Source: Myxococcales bacterium
Lineage (GTDB): Bacteria > Myxococcota_A > Bradymonadia > Bradymonadales > Bradymonadaceae
Length of the DNA: 62,461 nt
Assembly: GCA_007135085.1 (NCBI GenBank)
Contig: SLJM01000199.1
Location: 1 to 62,461 of the forward strand
Direction: 5' to 3'
Both the position numbers and the translations under genes were made by a program. Positions 17,885 through 27,699 of the stretch are shown in pieces. Each line of letters begins with the position of its first letter. Position 1 is the first letter of the stretch. Under the pieces are notes generated by a model. That model made no database searches, had not been told where the DNA came from, and saw nothing but the letters and a program-made list of their open reading frames with translations.

Positions 17885-18523
17885 ATGGCACCCAAATTAT
17901 TCATCATCCTGATCTCGCTCTCCACGCTGGTCCTCAGTTCCGGGTGCAGCGGTGAACTCGACCCATCGGATCCAAAGGACGCCTACAGTCTGTTCCGCAG
18001 TGCATTATTCTCAGGCGACGCCGACGTCGCCTGGGATCGGACCGACGAACAGACACATCAATATTTCCAGGATCGCTACGAAAAACTTCAGGCGATGAAC
18101 GACCTCATCGAGCGTTATCTTCCCTATACGGATCACCAGATCGCTCGCCGCCAATCAGGGGTCGAGCTCCTCGACGATCTGGAGTCGGGCAAAGACCTCT
18201 TCTTGTTGGTCTTTGAGCCGGCGGAGTTCATCGATGACCCGGCAGTGGCCTTCGGCGCCGAAGCTCGAGAAATCCAGATGTCCGAAAGCGGCGACACCGC
18301 CCTCGTAGTTACCCGTGGCGAACAGGAATTCGCTCTGGTATTTCAGGACGATGAACTCTGGTATGTTAACCTGGTGGAATCGGGGGACTTTTTGGACCAA
18401 GCCTTTCAGTGGCTCAGCAATAACGAAAACGCCCTGGAGCAGACCGTCCAAGACCTTATCGAAGAAGAACGACGTAATCGCGAAGAGATCATCTCCCAGC
18501 TGATGGACGTCGACGACGACTGA
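17885..18523 (+). CDS. Small hypothetical lipoprotein
   Basis: 212 residues if started at the ATG at 17885, which places a lipobox LSSGC behind a hydrophobic stretch FIILISLSTLVL. An upstream in-frame start at 17747 would bury that signal inside the protein and is less likely. The mature part is acidic and helical-beta mixed, with a segment DAYSLFRSALFSGDADVAWD that resembles the SnoaL/NTF2-like opening of proteins that measure or bind small ligands (weak). The C-terminus is a charged helix. Function unknown. It lies 51 bases before the large kinase and 134 bases after the MepA-like gene. Confidence 0.65.
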   Translation: MAPKLFIILISLSTLVLSSGCSGELDPSDPKDAYSLFRSALFSGDADVAWDRTDEQTHQYFQDRYEKLQAMNDLIERYLPYTDHQIARRQSGVELLDDLESGKDLFLLVFEPAEFIDDPAVAFGAEAREIQMSESGDTALVVTRGEQEFALVFQDDELWYVNLVESGDFLDQAFQWLSNNENALEQTVQDLIEEERRNREEIISQLMDVDDD

Positions 18524-18574
18524 CGCTCAGGGCATGACGCCTGCGGCGATTTTTGTACACCCCGGTCTGAATCC

Positions 18575-21500
18575 ATGAAAAACGAAGACGACATTCCAGA
18601 GCTGGCAGAAGTTGAAATCGAGCCAGTCGGCGATGATGCCGGTCCTGCCTCGAACATCTCGGCCCCCCTGTCTCAATCACAACCAGCGCCGTCTTCCACC
18701 TCCCCCAGCGGTCCTGTCTCCTCTCCATCGCAACCCCAGCGTCAGGCTGCCCCCAACGACCCTCTGCTGGGGGTGCGGCTCAAGGACACCTACGAGTTGA
18801 CCGCCAAAATCGGTGAAGGCGGCATGGGCAACGTCTACTCCGCCATCCAATATCCTCTGGAGCGAAAAGTCGCAGTCAAAGTCCTCAAGCCCACCGATAG
18901 CAACCCCGAGGGCGAACATTACTTCATGCGCGAAGTGCAGGCGATCAACAAACTTCGCCACCCTAATATCGTCAATATCGTCGACTACGGTAAAGAACGT
19001 GGGGGCATGCTCTATCTGGTCATGGAGCACTTGCCGGGCAAGACCCTAAAAGAGGTCATCAAGCGCGAATTTCCCATCAAGCCCACCCGGATCTGTGAGA
19101 TCATCATCCAGCTTCTGGGAGCCCTGGAGTCGGCCCACGACAGCGAGATCGTTCACTGCGACCTCAAGCCGGCCAATATTATGGTCGAAAAGGTGGCCGG
19201 CCAGCCCGACTTCGTCAAAATTCTGGACTTCGGCATCGCCAAAGTGAAGGGCCCTGCCATGGAGGCCGGCCCCTATACCCAGGCCGGCAATATCGTGGGC
19301 ACCTTCGATTATATGAGCCCCGAACAGATCATGCGCAAAGATCTGGACGGCCGGGCCGACATCTGGTCCACGGGGGTCATCCTCTACGAGATGCTGACCC
19401 GAAAGCGACTCTTCCACGACAAGGACGCGGTCAGCATCATCGGCCGAGTCATGCAGATGCCCATCCGACCTCCCTCGGAGCTGGCACCCGACGTGCCCAT
19501 TCCCGCTAATCTGGAGCGGGTGACCCTGCGGGCCATGGAGCGCAATAAGAAGAAGCGCTACCAGACCGCCAAGGAGATGCGCGACGCCCTCAAGCAGGTC
19601 CTCAAGGAATTGGAGAGCGGCAACACCACGGGCACCACCGGGGTACATTCCACCGGCCCCCATAGCGGTTCATTGGCCGCCAGCGGTCTGGTGCAGGGCG
19701 GGCGAGGCGGCCCGTCCCAGACCGGCCCGGTGACCACGGGAACGAGTAGCGCCACCGGCCTGAGCAGTCTATACACCCGCTCCGGTAGCTTCGGCTCCTT
19801 CGGGGGCACCGAACACTCCCAGCGCCTGGCCGACAGCCTCGCCAAAGGCACCTCCATTCTCGACGAGACCTTTGGCGCCGGCGAATTGGAAGGTGGCCTC
19901 GCCGGCGAGCGCCGCAAGGTCGCTATCCTGGCCATTCAGCAGCGCTCACGACGCTCGGCGGGCATTGACCCCGAGGAATTGGCCCGGCGCAGCGCCGAAG
20001 AAAAACGGATCATTCAAAAAATCGTCGCCCATTATGAAGGAGAATTGGACAGCCAGCTCGGCGGCACCTTCACCATCTTATTCGGCGCCCGCCGCGCCCG
20101 GGTCGGCGATAATGTCCGCGCCGCTGAATGCGCCCTGGCCCTGCGCGATAAATTTCGCTCTCTGGACCAGGGAGCCGACCATATCGGCATCGCCCTGGTC
20201 TATGGCGAGGTCTATATCGCCAACCGCAAAGGGGGCAACGCCTACGGTGAGGCCATCGACCGCGCCGTCGAGATCGCCCGCTCCGGGCGCAACGCCGCCG
20301 TTCAGGCCGACAAAAATATCCGCGACGCCACCCGAGATCAGGTCGACTATCAGGGAGGGCGCCAGGTCGCCGGCACGGAGGTGGCCGAAGTGGTCGCCGT
20401 CTCTGCCCGGACAGCGGGCAAAGAAGAAGAAAAAGATCTGGCCGAGATCGATATCTTCGTACCCCGTCCCACCTATTTCGATGAGCTCATGCGCCGCGCC
20501 GCTGCAGCCAAGAAAAAACAGGGTGGCGGAATCGCCATCCTCGGCGATATGGGCACCGGTAAATCAGTTCTTCTGGACCGCTTCTCCGACAAACTAAAAG
20601 ACAGCGGCTGGCGCACCTTCGTGGCCCGCGAATCGGGAATGGGCGGCCAATTCGGACTGGCTCCGATTCGCTCCTGGATCCGCCAGATCGCCAGTAGCTA
20701 CAAGGACCCGGCCAAGCTGATTCGCCGCGCCTGTGAATCGATTGGCCTCAAAAAACATATCGACGCCGTCCTCGAGGTCTATCTCGGCCAGGGCGACAAA
20801 AAAGCAGAAGAGATCGGCGAGCTGCCCTGGAATGACGCCTCGGGCTACGCCCACTTCACAGGGGCCCTGCTGTATCGGATGCTGCGATTCGCCATGAAGA
20901 AGGGGCCGGTCATGCTGGCCATCGACGACATCGCCGTCGCCGATCAATTCACGGTCCAATTTATCGACTCCCTCCTATCTGGAATCCAGAAACAGCCCAT
21001 CCTGATCACGGTCACCCTGCGCATCGAGTCGTCGGCCCTGGACCACGGATTGCCCGGCAACTTCGAGATTCTCCAGCTCGGCAGCTTCAGCGCCGACGAG
21101 TCCAAACAATATATCGCTCAAGTCCTGGGATATACGCCCCAGCCCGACGTGGTCCAGCAGGTCCACCAGCGCTCGAGCGGCAACCCGATGTTCCTCAACG
21201 AGATGGTGCGCACCGTACTGCAGCGAAGCGGCGGCAAGCTCAGCAGCGGCGCCGACCTTCTCGACGCCGACATCCCCACCAACCTCCAGGAATTACTCGG
21301 CGCCCGCGTCGACGCCCTGCCCGACCAGGCACGAGATCTATTGGCCGTGGCATCGGTCATCGGCGAGAGCTTCCGCGAGGACTTCTTCTATCAGATCACC
21401 CCGTCCCACCTGGAGCCGGAGTCCAACCTCAAGACCCTGGTGGCGCTGAACTTCATGGCCGCCGAATTCGATCACTTCGAGCGAATTCACCTCGCCTTCC

Positions 21501-22591
21501 AGCCCCGGACCTTGCGCCAGGTGGTCTACGACCGATTGCCGAAGTCCACCCGCAAACAACTCCACTCGCGGATCATCGAGTTCTTGGAGCAGGCCGGTGA
21601 TTATGCCGCCGTCGATCCCCTGGAATATCCGTTGATGATCGCCTTCCACTACCGCAGCGTCGAGGGCTGGGAGGGGGCCGCTTACTACCTGACCATTGCC
21701 GGCGAGATGCTCCTCGATCTCTACGATTATGCGGGCGCCATCGATCAACTTCAGGAGGCCGTCGAGCTCCTCACCGACCGGGTAGAACCGAATAACGAAA
21801 CATTGGTCATCGCCCGCTCCCGACTGCTCGTAGCGCTCAGGGAGTCGGGGCGCCTCGAAGATGCCCGCGACGTGGTCGAAAAGTTGCCCGACCTGGCCGG
21901 CCAGGAGCCAAAAATCCGCCGCGAATTGCTCTACGAATGCGGTCTGATCGCCCTGGAGGGAGGTCGCCTTGACCGGGCTCGCAAGCTGCTGGAGCAAGCT
22001 CGAGAGCTGGCCCAGGAGTTCGAGGATCCGAAAGCCGAGGTCAACGCCATGCTCGGCATCGCTCAGGTCTACGAAAAAGAAAACCAACTCCCCCGCGCCG
22101 CTCATCTGCTACAGGACGTCTCCCAGCGGGTCGGGCAATTGGGCGAACTCAATATGCAGGACCCTGATGATCGAAAGCTATTCTGGACTGCATATAATCA
22201 ACTGGGCACCCTCTTTATCCGCCAGAAAGACTACCAGCGGGCACAGCAATTCTTGCAGGCCGCCTACGAGCAGGCGCGGGCTATTGAGGATTTCCGGGGG
22301 CTGGTGCGGGTCATGTCCAACTTCGGCGCCCTCAGCCTGAGCATGCGCGATGTCGATCGGGCCACCAATTATTTTGAAAACGCCGCCAACTTCGCCGAAT
22401 CCACAGGGGATCTGCTCAACCAGAGCCGCATCCTGACCAACCTTGGAATCACCGCCCTGGAAGCGGGCAACCTCAAGGCGTCGAAGGGCTATTTCAAAAA
22501 GGCCCGCTCCATCGCCGAGGAGATCGGCTGGTACGAGGGGTTGGCCGAGTTGTCATTGCATATCAAGAAGCTTCGAAAAGCATTGCGCTGA
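18575..22591 (+). CDS. Ser/Thr kinase fused to cyclase-like, AAA ATPase and TPR modules
   Basis: 1338 residues. A Pro/Ser-rich leader (1-70) precedes a PknB-type kinase (about 73-345) with GEGGMGNVY, VAVKVLK, DFGIAKV and SPEQI. The catalytic loop is HCDLKPAN, so the Arg of HRD is Cys and the kinase is of the non-RD class, meaning regulation by activation-loop phosphorylation is unlikely. A Gly/Ser/Thr linker leads to a degenerate class III nucleotide cyclase domain (about 455-610), where the metal-binding Asp pattern is not evident. An ATPase with P-loop GDMGTGKSVLL (about 657) and VMLAIDDIAVAD follows, then TPR-like helices to the end (about 1040-1330). This is the LuxR/MalT-like STAND layout used for signal-triggered assembly. 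No membrane helix is seen, so it is a cytoplasmic sensor; its signal is unknown. Confidence 0.88.
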   Translation: MKNEDDIPELAEVEIEPVGDDAGPASNISAPLSQSQPAPSSTSPSGPVSSPSQPQRQAAPNDPLLGVRLKDTYELTAKIGEGGMGNVYSAIQYPLERKVAVKVLKPTDSNPEGEHYFMREVQAINKLRHPNIVNIVDYGKERGGMLYLVMEHLPGKTLKEVIKREFPIKPTRICEIIIQLLGALESAHDSEIVHCDLKPANIMVEKVAGQPDFVKILDFGIAKVKGPAMEAGPYTQAGNIVGTFDYMSPEQIMRKDLDGRADIWSTGVILYEMLTRKRLFHDKDAVSIIGRVMQMPIRPPSELAPDVPIPANLERVTLRAMERNKKKRYQTAKEMRDALKQVLKELESGNTTGTTGVHSTGPHSGSLAASGLVQGGRGGPSQTGPVTTGTSSATGLSSLYTRSGSFGSFGGTEHSQRLADSLAKGTSILDETFGAGELEGGLAGERRKVAILAIQQRSRRSAGIDPEELARRSAEEKRIIQKIVAHYEGELDSQLGGTFTILFGARRARVGDNVRAAECALALRDKFRSLDQGADHIGIALVYGEVYIANRKGGNAYGEAIDRAVEIARSGRNAAVQADKNIRDATRDQVDYQGGRQVAGTEVAEVVAVSARTAGKEEEKDLAEIDIFVPRPTYFDELMRRAAAAKKKQGGGIAILGDMGTGKSVLLDRFSDKLKDSGWRTFVARESGMGGQFGLAPIRSWIRQIASSYKDPAKLIRRACESIGLKKHIDAVLEVYLGQGDKKAEEIGELPWNDASGYAHFTGALLYRMLRFAMKKGPVMLAIDDIAVADQFTVQFIDSLLSGIQKQPILITVTLRIESSALDHGLPGNFEILQLGSFSADESKQYIAQVLGYTPQPDVVQQVHQRSSGNPMFLNEMVRTVLQRSGGKLSSGADLLDADIPTNLQELLGARVDALPDQARDLLAVASVIGESFREDFFYQITPSHLEPESNLKTLVALNFMAAEFDHFERIHLAFQPRTLRQVVYDRLPKSTRKQLHSRIIEFLEQAGDYAAVDPLEYPLMIAFHYRSVEGWEGAAYYLTIAGEMLLDLYDYAGAIDQLQEAVELLTDRVEPNNETLVIARSRLLVALRESGRLEDARDVVEKLPDLAGQEPKIRRELLYECGLIALEGGRLDRARKLLEQARELAQEFEDPKAEVNAMLGIAQVYEKENQLPRAAHLLQDVSQRVGQLGELNMQDPDDRKLFWTAYNQLGTLFIRQKDYQRAQQFLQAAYEQARAIEDFRGLVRVMSNFGALSLSMRDVDRATNYFENAANFAESTGDLLNQSRILTNLGITALEAGNLKASKGYFKKARSIAEEIGWYEGLAELSLHIKKLRKALR

Positions 22592-22619
22592 AATCGGTCT
22601 GGGGACCAGCCCCCCACCT

Positions 22620-23222
22620 TCAGCTCAATAGCTCTTCGAGCCACTCGGCGCGCACGTGCCGAGCATGGCGAGCAGCGGTGTAGATGGATTGCATCACCTG
22701 TACGGCCCGTTCAAACTCTCCATTTTCCACGATAAAATCAAAGAGTTCGTATTGCGCCAATTCATGGCGAGCCTTTGCCAGCCGCGCCTGGATAACCTCT
22801 TCGCTATCCGTGCCTCGTCCTCTCAGACGGCTCGCCAGGGTCTTCATATCCGGCGGCGTCACCAGCACCGCCGTGGCCTCCGGATAGCGATCCTTGAGCT
22901 GTTTGGCTCCCTGATAATCGATATCAAAGAGCACATCCAGACCGTCTCGCCAGGCCTCTTCGATGGCCGCTGTGGGCGTACCGTAGAAATTGCCGTGAAC
23001 CTCGGCCCACTCGGCAAAGGCCTCGCGGTCCCGCATCTCTTTGAAGCGCTCTTCGTCGACGAAGTGATAGGCCTGGCCATCGACCTCCTGCCCCCGCCGG
23101 GGCCGTGTCGTATAGCTGACGCTAAGAGTCAACTCTTCATTGGCCGACAACAACCGCTGTCCCAGGCTGGTCTTACCCACCCCCGAGGGTCCGCAAACTA
23201 TGAGCAGCACCCCTCTGTCCAT
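22620..23222 (-). CDS. gmk: Guanylate kinase
   Basis: 200 residues from the ATG preceded by GGTGGAG; a GTG one codon earlier is less likely. The P-loop is CGPSGVGKTS. The GMP-binding region has SYTTRPRRGQEVDGQAYHFV and FAEWAEVHGNFYGTP, followed by VLFDIDYQGAKQLK. It converts GMP and ATP to GDP and ADP. It is the last gene of the leftward housekeeping block, 9 bases after yicC, the same order seen in many bacteria. Nothing is odd about it. Confidence 0.96.
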   Translation of the reverse strand: MDRGVLLIVCGPSGVGKTSLGQRLLSANEELTLSVSYTTRPRRGQEVDGQAYHFVDEERFKEMRDREAFAEWAEVHGNFYGTPTAAIEEAWRDGLDVLFDIDYQGAKQLKDRYPEATAVLVTPPDMKTLASRLRGRGTDSEEVIQARLAKARHELAQYELFDFIVENGEFERAVQVMQSIYTAARHARHVRAEWLEELLS

Positions 23223-23231
23223 CACTCCACC

Positions 23232-24143
23232 TCACTCCACATTGGCAGCCTGTTCACGCATCTTCTCGACGAGACTCTTCATCTCGATGACCAGATCGGT
23301 CAGCCCTGCATGTTGACTTTTGGAACCCATCGTATTGGTCTCCCGGATCATCTCCTGGAGATAAAAATCGATTTTCTTTCCAACCCCGTCGCTGCCGGTG
23401 TCGGCGACGAGTCCGCTCAATTTTTCGACATGGGAGCGGGCTCGCTGTAATTCTTCTGAGATATCGCCCTTTTCGACATAATAAGCGATTTCTTGGACCA
23501 GACGCCCCTCGTCGACAGTCTCGACCTCGAATTCAGCCAGAGCCTCTCGCAGCCTTTGCTCGGCCCTGGTACGCAACGCTTGCTGCCCGGAAGTGCGCAA
23601 CTCGTCGACGCCGTTCAAACATTTCTCCAGCTGTCCCAGGTGCTCTGTGAGCTCTTCGGCGATACCTCTTCCCTCACGGCGGCGGCTTTCGATCATCTCG
23701 GCCAGGGCTTCATCGACGGCGGGCAGAATCAAGTCGGCGCTGTCTTCGCTGAACTCATCGCCGATGGAGCGTTCGAAAAAAGAGCGATACTCCCATAGGG
23801 AGTGCAATGAAATCGGTGTGGCCAGCCGATTGTCCAGGGCCAACTTCTTGAGGGTGCGGGCCAGGGCGGCGAATCGATCCTGGTCGATCTGACGGAAATC
23901 GGCGCTCCCGTCGTCCTGAGCCGGTTCCAGGTCGATCCGCACCTCGATCCTCCCGCGTTCCACCGAGCCTTTGACCCGTTCCAGAATATGAGGCTCCAGC
24001 CAGCGAAGTGAGTCGGGACTCATGACGCGGACCTGCAATCCCCGTTGGTTGACGCTGCGAAACTCCACGCCTACTCGCCATCCCTCCACGGCAGCTACGG
24101 CGCTGCCAAATCCGGTCATACTGACCAGCGGTGTGGTGTTCAT
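23232..24143 (-). CDS. yicC: YicC-family endoribonuclease
   Basis: 303 residues. N-terminal family marks are SMTGFGSA, VEFRSVNQRGLQVRV and the SVERGRIEVRIDL strand. The C-terminal half (DUF1732) has EIAYYVEKGDISEELQRARSH, GKKIDFYLQEMIRETNTMGSK and the helix VIEMKSLVEKMREQ. YicC proteins are metal-dependent endoribonucleases that affect sRNA turnover. GGGAG stands ahead of the ATG. It lies 9 bases upstream of gmk and 37 bases after tatA, and is probably co-transcribed with both. Confidence 0.94.
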   Translation of the reverse strand: MNTTPLVSMTGFGSAVAAVEGWRVGVEFRSVNQRGLQVRVMSPDSLRWLEPHILERVKGSVERGRIEVRIDLEPAQDDGSADFRQIDQDRFAALARTLKKLALDNRLATPISLHSLWEYRSFFERSIGDEFSEDSADLILPAVDEALAEMIESRRREGRGIAEELTEHLGQLEKCLNGVDELRTSGQQALRTRAEQRLREALAEFEVETVDEGRLVQEIAYYVEKGDISEELQRARSHVEKLSGLVADTGSDGVGKKIDFYLQEMIRETNTMGSKSQHAGLTDLVIEMKSLVEKMREQAANVE

Positions 24144-24180
24144 CGTTTCGCTCCCAGGCTTCGGGGATCAGCTCATCGAC

Positions 24181-24441
24181 TCAAGTTTCGGTGGGCTTTT
24201 GCTGCGGAGACATCGATGCCTCACGGGAAGCCTGCTCGACTTTCTTATCCTCGATGAGGTCAGGGGTATCTTTTTTATCCGCACCGACCTCGATTTCTTC
24301 ATCTTTGCCCTGCAATCCGTCCTGGAAGCTCTTGACTCCCTGGCCCAATTGCTTGGCCGCCGTGGGCAATTTACCCAGTCCGAAGACAAAGACCAAGATC
24401 ACTAAGATGATGATCAGTTCCGTTGCTCCAAGTCCAAACAT
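24181..24441 (-). CDS. tatA: Sec-independent translocase subunit TatA
   Basis: 86 residues from the ATG that gives MFGLGATELIII, with AGGAG upstream; an upstream in-frame start adds a non-conserved extension. One short hydrophobic helix (ELIIILVILVFVFGLGKLP) is followed by the Phe-Gly hinge and an amphipathic helix (LPTAAKQLGQGVKSFQDGL), then a charged tail. TatA oligomerises to pass folded proteins across the inner membrane. The Fe-S protein gene at 33244-34326 carries a Tat signal and would be a client. No tatB or tatC is in the window. Confidence 0.93.
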   Translation of the reverse strand: MFGLGATELIIILVILVFVFGLGKLPTAAKQLGQGVKSFQDGLQGKDEEIEVGADKKDTPDLIEDKKVEQASREASMSPQQKPTET

Positions 24442-24492
24442 GCTCTGCTCCTTTGGCGACCGGCCCACAGGCCGGATCGTCTTGTAACGGGC

Positions 24493-25296
24493 TCAACTTT
24501 CCTCATCTGATTGTTCGATGAGCCACTTCTGGAGGTCGTCGTCGACGGACTCGATCCGTCGCACCGCCTCTTGGGCGGCGGCCTGCTCCGCTTCTTTTTT
24601 TGAGCGTCCTTCGCCGAGGCCGATCCGCTCGTTTTCGACAAGCACTTCGGCGACGAAAATTCGCTCGTGGGGAGGCCCCGAGGTCTCGACAATTTTGTAT
24701 TGGGGCCGGACCGGCCGTCGGCTCTGGACCTCTCGTTGTAATAAACTCTTGAAATCGCCGGGAGATTTCGACTCCCTTATGGCCCCCCCGCCCAGGACCT
24801 GTTCGATGATCCCTTCAAATTGCTCGAGAATGACCCTCTTGGCCTCTTCATGTCCGCCGTCTAAAAAGATAGCTCCCAGCATCGCCTCATAGGCGTCGGC
24901 CAAAACGCCCTCCTTCTGTCGACCACCGGTCAACTCTTCGCCGCGACCGAGCCGGATAAAGCGCCCCAGATCGATGGCATGGGCCCGATCGACGAGGGCC
25001 GACTCGCAGACCAACTCGCTCAATCGACTCGACAAGGCTCCCTCTGGAGCCTCCTTATCGGCTCGAAATAGAACCTCGGCGATGACCACACCGAGCACGG
25101 CATCCCCCAAAAATTCCAGGCGCTGGTTATCCGTATTTATCTGGCGATTCTCATTGGCGAAGGAGCGATGGGTCATGGCCCGCGCCAGGAGAGTCTGATC
25201 GTCGAAGCCGTAGCCCAACTCCACCTCTAACTCGGCCAGGTCACAGGCTCCTCCCGGCCCATCTGGGTTCGGCGTTATCACGGCGTCGGTGCTCAC
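24493..25296 (-). CDS. rnc: Ribonuclease III
   Basis: 267 residues from a GTG start with GAGGAG upstream, overlapping the mnmA stop by 4 bases. The nuclease domain has the signature NQRLEFLGDAVLG, which carries catalytic acidic residues, and ADAYEAMLGAIFLDGG. The C-terminal double-stranded-RNA-binding domain has PGDFKSLLQREVQ, IFVAEVLVENE and KKEAEQAAAQEAV. It cuts double-stranded RNA in rRNA and mRNA processing. There is a short N-terminal extension of about 15 residues and a short acidic tail. It is in an operon with mnmA and tatA. Confidence 0.96.
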   Translation of the reverse strand: MSTDAVITPNPDGPGGACDLAELEVELGYGFDDQTLLARAMTHRSFANENRQINTDNQRLEFLGDAVLGVVIAEVLFRADKEAPEGALSSRLSELVCESALVDRAHAIDLGRFIRLGRGEELTGGRQKEGVLADAYEAMLGAIFLDGGHEEAKRVILEQFEGIIEQVLGGGAIRESKSPGDFKSLLQREVQSRRPVRPQYKIVETSGPPHERIFVAEVLVENERIGLGEGRSKKEAEQAAAQEAVRRIESVDDDLQKWLIEQSDEES

Positions 25297-26465
25297 TTTC
25301 TCGACTCCTCAATCCAACCGCCGCCCAGGACTTCCTCGCCCCGATAAAAGACGGCGGCCTGGCCGGGGGTGACAGCTCGCTGGGGCTCCTCAAACTCGAC
25401 GAACGCCGTCCGCGCATCGTCGCCGACGGTCACCAGCGCCGGCACGGGCTCGCCGGCATAGCGAATCTTCACCGAGCACTCCAGCGGTCCCGCCGGGCGG
25501 TCAAAGGACAGCCAATTGCAGCGTTCGGCGACCAGACCGCGGTCCATCAGGACCTCATTGCCACCGACCACGACCGTCCCGTCGTCGGGGCGAATCGCCT
25601 TGACGTACAGAGCCTTGTGGTAGCTGATTCCAAGGCCCCGGCGCTGACCTACGGTAAAGTTATGAATTCCGTCGTGCTCACCGAGAATTTCTCCCGATTC
25701 GGTCACGATTTTGCCCGGGGTATGCTCCCTTTTGGCCAGAGCATCGGCGACGAATTGCTTGTAGTCGCCGCCACCGACAAAGCAGATTTCTTGACTCTCC
25801 GGCTTGTCCGCCGTCTCCAATCCCATCTGGTGTGCGATCTCGCGCACCTGCTCTTTGGTCATCCCTCCCAGGGGAAACATAATGCGACCCAAAGCCTGTC
25901 GGGGAAGGCCAAAGAGAAAATAAGACTGATCTTTGCCCCGGTCGACGCCGCGCAATAAGCGAGGTTCGTCGCCGCTGCGATCGATCCTCGCAAAATGCCC
26001 GGTGGCCAGATATTTGGCCCCCAGGGCCAGAGATCGCTTGAGCAAAATGTCGAATTTCAGATGGTCGTTGCAGGCCACGCAGGGATTGGGTGTGCGCCCT
26101 CGGCGGTACTCCTCGATAAAATAGGAGATGACCCGCTTTTGAAATTCATCTTCGTAATTGGCCACGTAGAACGGGATCGACAACGAGTCGGCCACCGCAC
26201 GGGCGTCGAAGAGATCGTCTGGGGAGCAGCAACTCTTGGTATAGGAATCCTGAGGCGTCGAATAGAGGCGCATCGAGATGCCCACCGCATCATAGCCCTC
26301 TTCGGCCAGTATCCCGGCGGTCACCGACGAGTCCACACCGCCGCTCATGGCCACCACCACCCGATCGCGCACGGCGTCGGCAATTTCCTCACCGTCCTCC
26401 AGGGTCGGAGGCCTGGCATCGACGGGACAGGTCCCGGCGGTCATGTCTTTTCTTTGCTCTACCAT
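25293..26465 (-). CDS. mnmA: tRNA-specific 2-thiouridylase
   Basis: 390 residues. The ATP-pyrophosphatase loop SGGVDSSVTAGIL is followed by GISMRLY, the catalytic Cys region CCSPDDLFDAR, then PNPCVACNDHLKF with the second catalytic Cys, GHFARID, and KDQSYFLFGL. The C-terminal domain has VGQRRGLGIS. MnmA adds sulfur to uridine 34 of tRNA-Glu, -Gln and -Lys. A 30-residue N-terminal extension precedes the usual start, and the true start could be an internal Met. The upstream gene is a cysteine desulfurase, the expected sulfur donor, so the two genes make a functional pair. Confidence 0.95.
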   Translation of the reverse strand: MVEQRKDMTAGTCPVDARPPTLEDGEEIADAVRDRVVVAMSGGVDSSVTAGILAEEGYDAVGISMRLYSTPQDSYTKSCCSPDDLFDARAVADSLSIPFYVANYEDEFQKRVISYFIEEYRRGRTPNPCVACNDHLKFDILLKRSLALGAKYLATGHFARIDRSGDEPRLLRGVDRGKDQSYFLFGLPRQALGRIMFPLGGMTKEQVREIAHQMGLETADKPESQEICFVGGGDYKQFVADALAKREHTPGKIVTESGEILGEHDGIHNFTVGQRRGLGISYHKALYVKAIRPDDGTVVVGGNEVLMDRGLVAERCNWLSFDRPAGPLECSVKIRYAGEPVPALVTVGDDARTAFVEFEEPQRAVTPGQAAVFYRGEEVLGGGWIEESRK

Positions 26466-26544
26466 CTGTTTACCACACCGTCTCGACTGGATTGCACCGA
26501 TTGACCCCTATAAGGGGTAGCGGGCAGGTCCAGGAAGTGCAAAG

Positions 26545-27699
26545 TCAAATTTCGGCTTCCAATCGACGCAGTCGCCCCACGAGCTCTGCGATTCGCTGTG
26601 CCCCATGGCCCAACTCGTCGAGCGGCGTGGTCGGCCCAAAGCTAAAGCGCAGAGATTCTCGGGCTCTTTTCTCCTCAAAGCCCATGGCCAATATGACGTG
26701 GCTCGGCTCCAGCGACCCCGCCGTACAGGCCGACCCGCTCGACGCGGAGATGCCCTCCAGGTCCAGCGCCAGCAGGAGATCTTCGCCGTCGACGCCGGGA
26801 AAGGCGACGTTGACCGTATTGGGAAGCTGGTGCTCCGGAGCTCCCCGTAGTTCGAGTTGTGGCACGGCGCTGCGCAGGGTATCGACGAATAATTCTTTTC
26901 GCTTCGTCAATGCTAACTGCCAATCTGGGAGGTTTTTCACCAGCTCCGTGGCCGCGGCGTCGACGCCGGCAATGATGGGGACGTTCTCCGTGCCCGGTCG
27001 GCGCCCCCTTTCCTGGTGTCCGCCGGCCATCAGAGCGCTCACCTTCAGCCCTTCGCGCACGATCGTGGCCCCCACCCCCTTGGGACCACCCATCTTATGA
27101 AACGACAGGGTCAAATAATCGACGCCGGCCGCCTGGAAGTCCACGTCAATTCGGCCCAGGGCTTGAGTACCGTCCACATGGAGCAAAGCGCCGGCCTGAT
27201 GGACCTTTTCGGCGATGGCGGCCACATCAAAGATATTTCCCATTTCGTTATTGGCCCACATCACGCTGACCAGAGTGGCCCCCTGGGCGAGCTGGTCGTC
27301 GAGCCATTGCAGATCGAGCCGGCCCTGTTCATCGACTGGCCATCGAGCGGTGCCTACCCCCTGGCCGTCCAATTTATCGACCACCTCGATGACCGACGGA
27401 TGCTCCACGGCGCTACAGATCACAAAGGGCTCGTCTGTGGTCGCCACATGATGGTGGAGGACCTGATTGTTGCTCTCCGTGGCGCCACCGCTAAAAACCA
27501 CCGCCTGGGCCGGTGCGCCTACCGCTCGGGCCACCGACCGTCGAGCTCGTTCGATGATCGCTCGCGCCGCCTGCCCCTCGCGGTGAATACTCGACGCATT
27601 TCCCGGCGCTTCCTCGAAGGCTCGCACCACCGCCTGGCGCACCTGGGGTAGCACGGGAGCGGTGGCATTCCAGTCCAGATAGAGTCTTCGTTGTACCAT
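26545..27699 (-). CDS. Cysteine desulfurase (IscS/NifS family)
   Basis: 384 residues from the ATG at 27699, which has GAGGAA upstream and gives the standard opening RLYLDWNATAPV; a further upstream start is less likely. PLP enzyme marks are TESNNQVLHH, HPSVIEV, WANNEMGNI, HVDGTQALGRI and the Schiff-base Lys in LSFHKMGGPKG. The catalytic loop SSGSACTAGSLEPSH carries the persulfide Cys. It converts cysteine to alanine and passes the sulfur on. It lies 79 bases upstream of mnmA on the same strand and is likely its sulfur source. No iscU, iscA or tus genes are in the window. Confidence 0.94.
   Translation of the reverse strand: MVQRRLYLDWNATAPVLPQVRQAVVRAFEEAPGNASSIHREGQAARAIIERARRSVARAVGAPAQAVVFSGGATESNNQVLHHHVATTDEPFVICSAVEHPSVIEVVDKLDGQGVGTARWPVDEQGRLDLQWLDDQLAQGATLVSVMWANNEMGNIFDVAAIAEKVHQAGALLHVDGTQALGRIDVDFQAAGVDYLTLSFHKMGGPKGVGATIVREGLKVSALMAGGHQERGRRPGTENVPIIAGVDAAATELVKNLPDWQLALTKRKELFVDTLRSAVPQLELRGAPEHQLPNTVNVAFPGVDGEDLLLALDLEGISASSGSACTAGSLEPSHVILAMGFEEKRARESLRFSFGPTTPLDELGHGAQRIAELVGRLRRLEAEI

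Noticed and set aside
21338-22105. Minus-strand 255-codon frame inside the kinase gene
   Set aside because: Antisense to TPR-coding sequence without its own signals.
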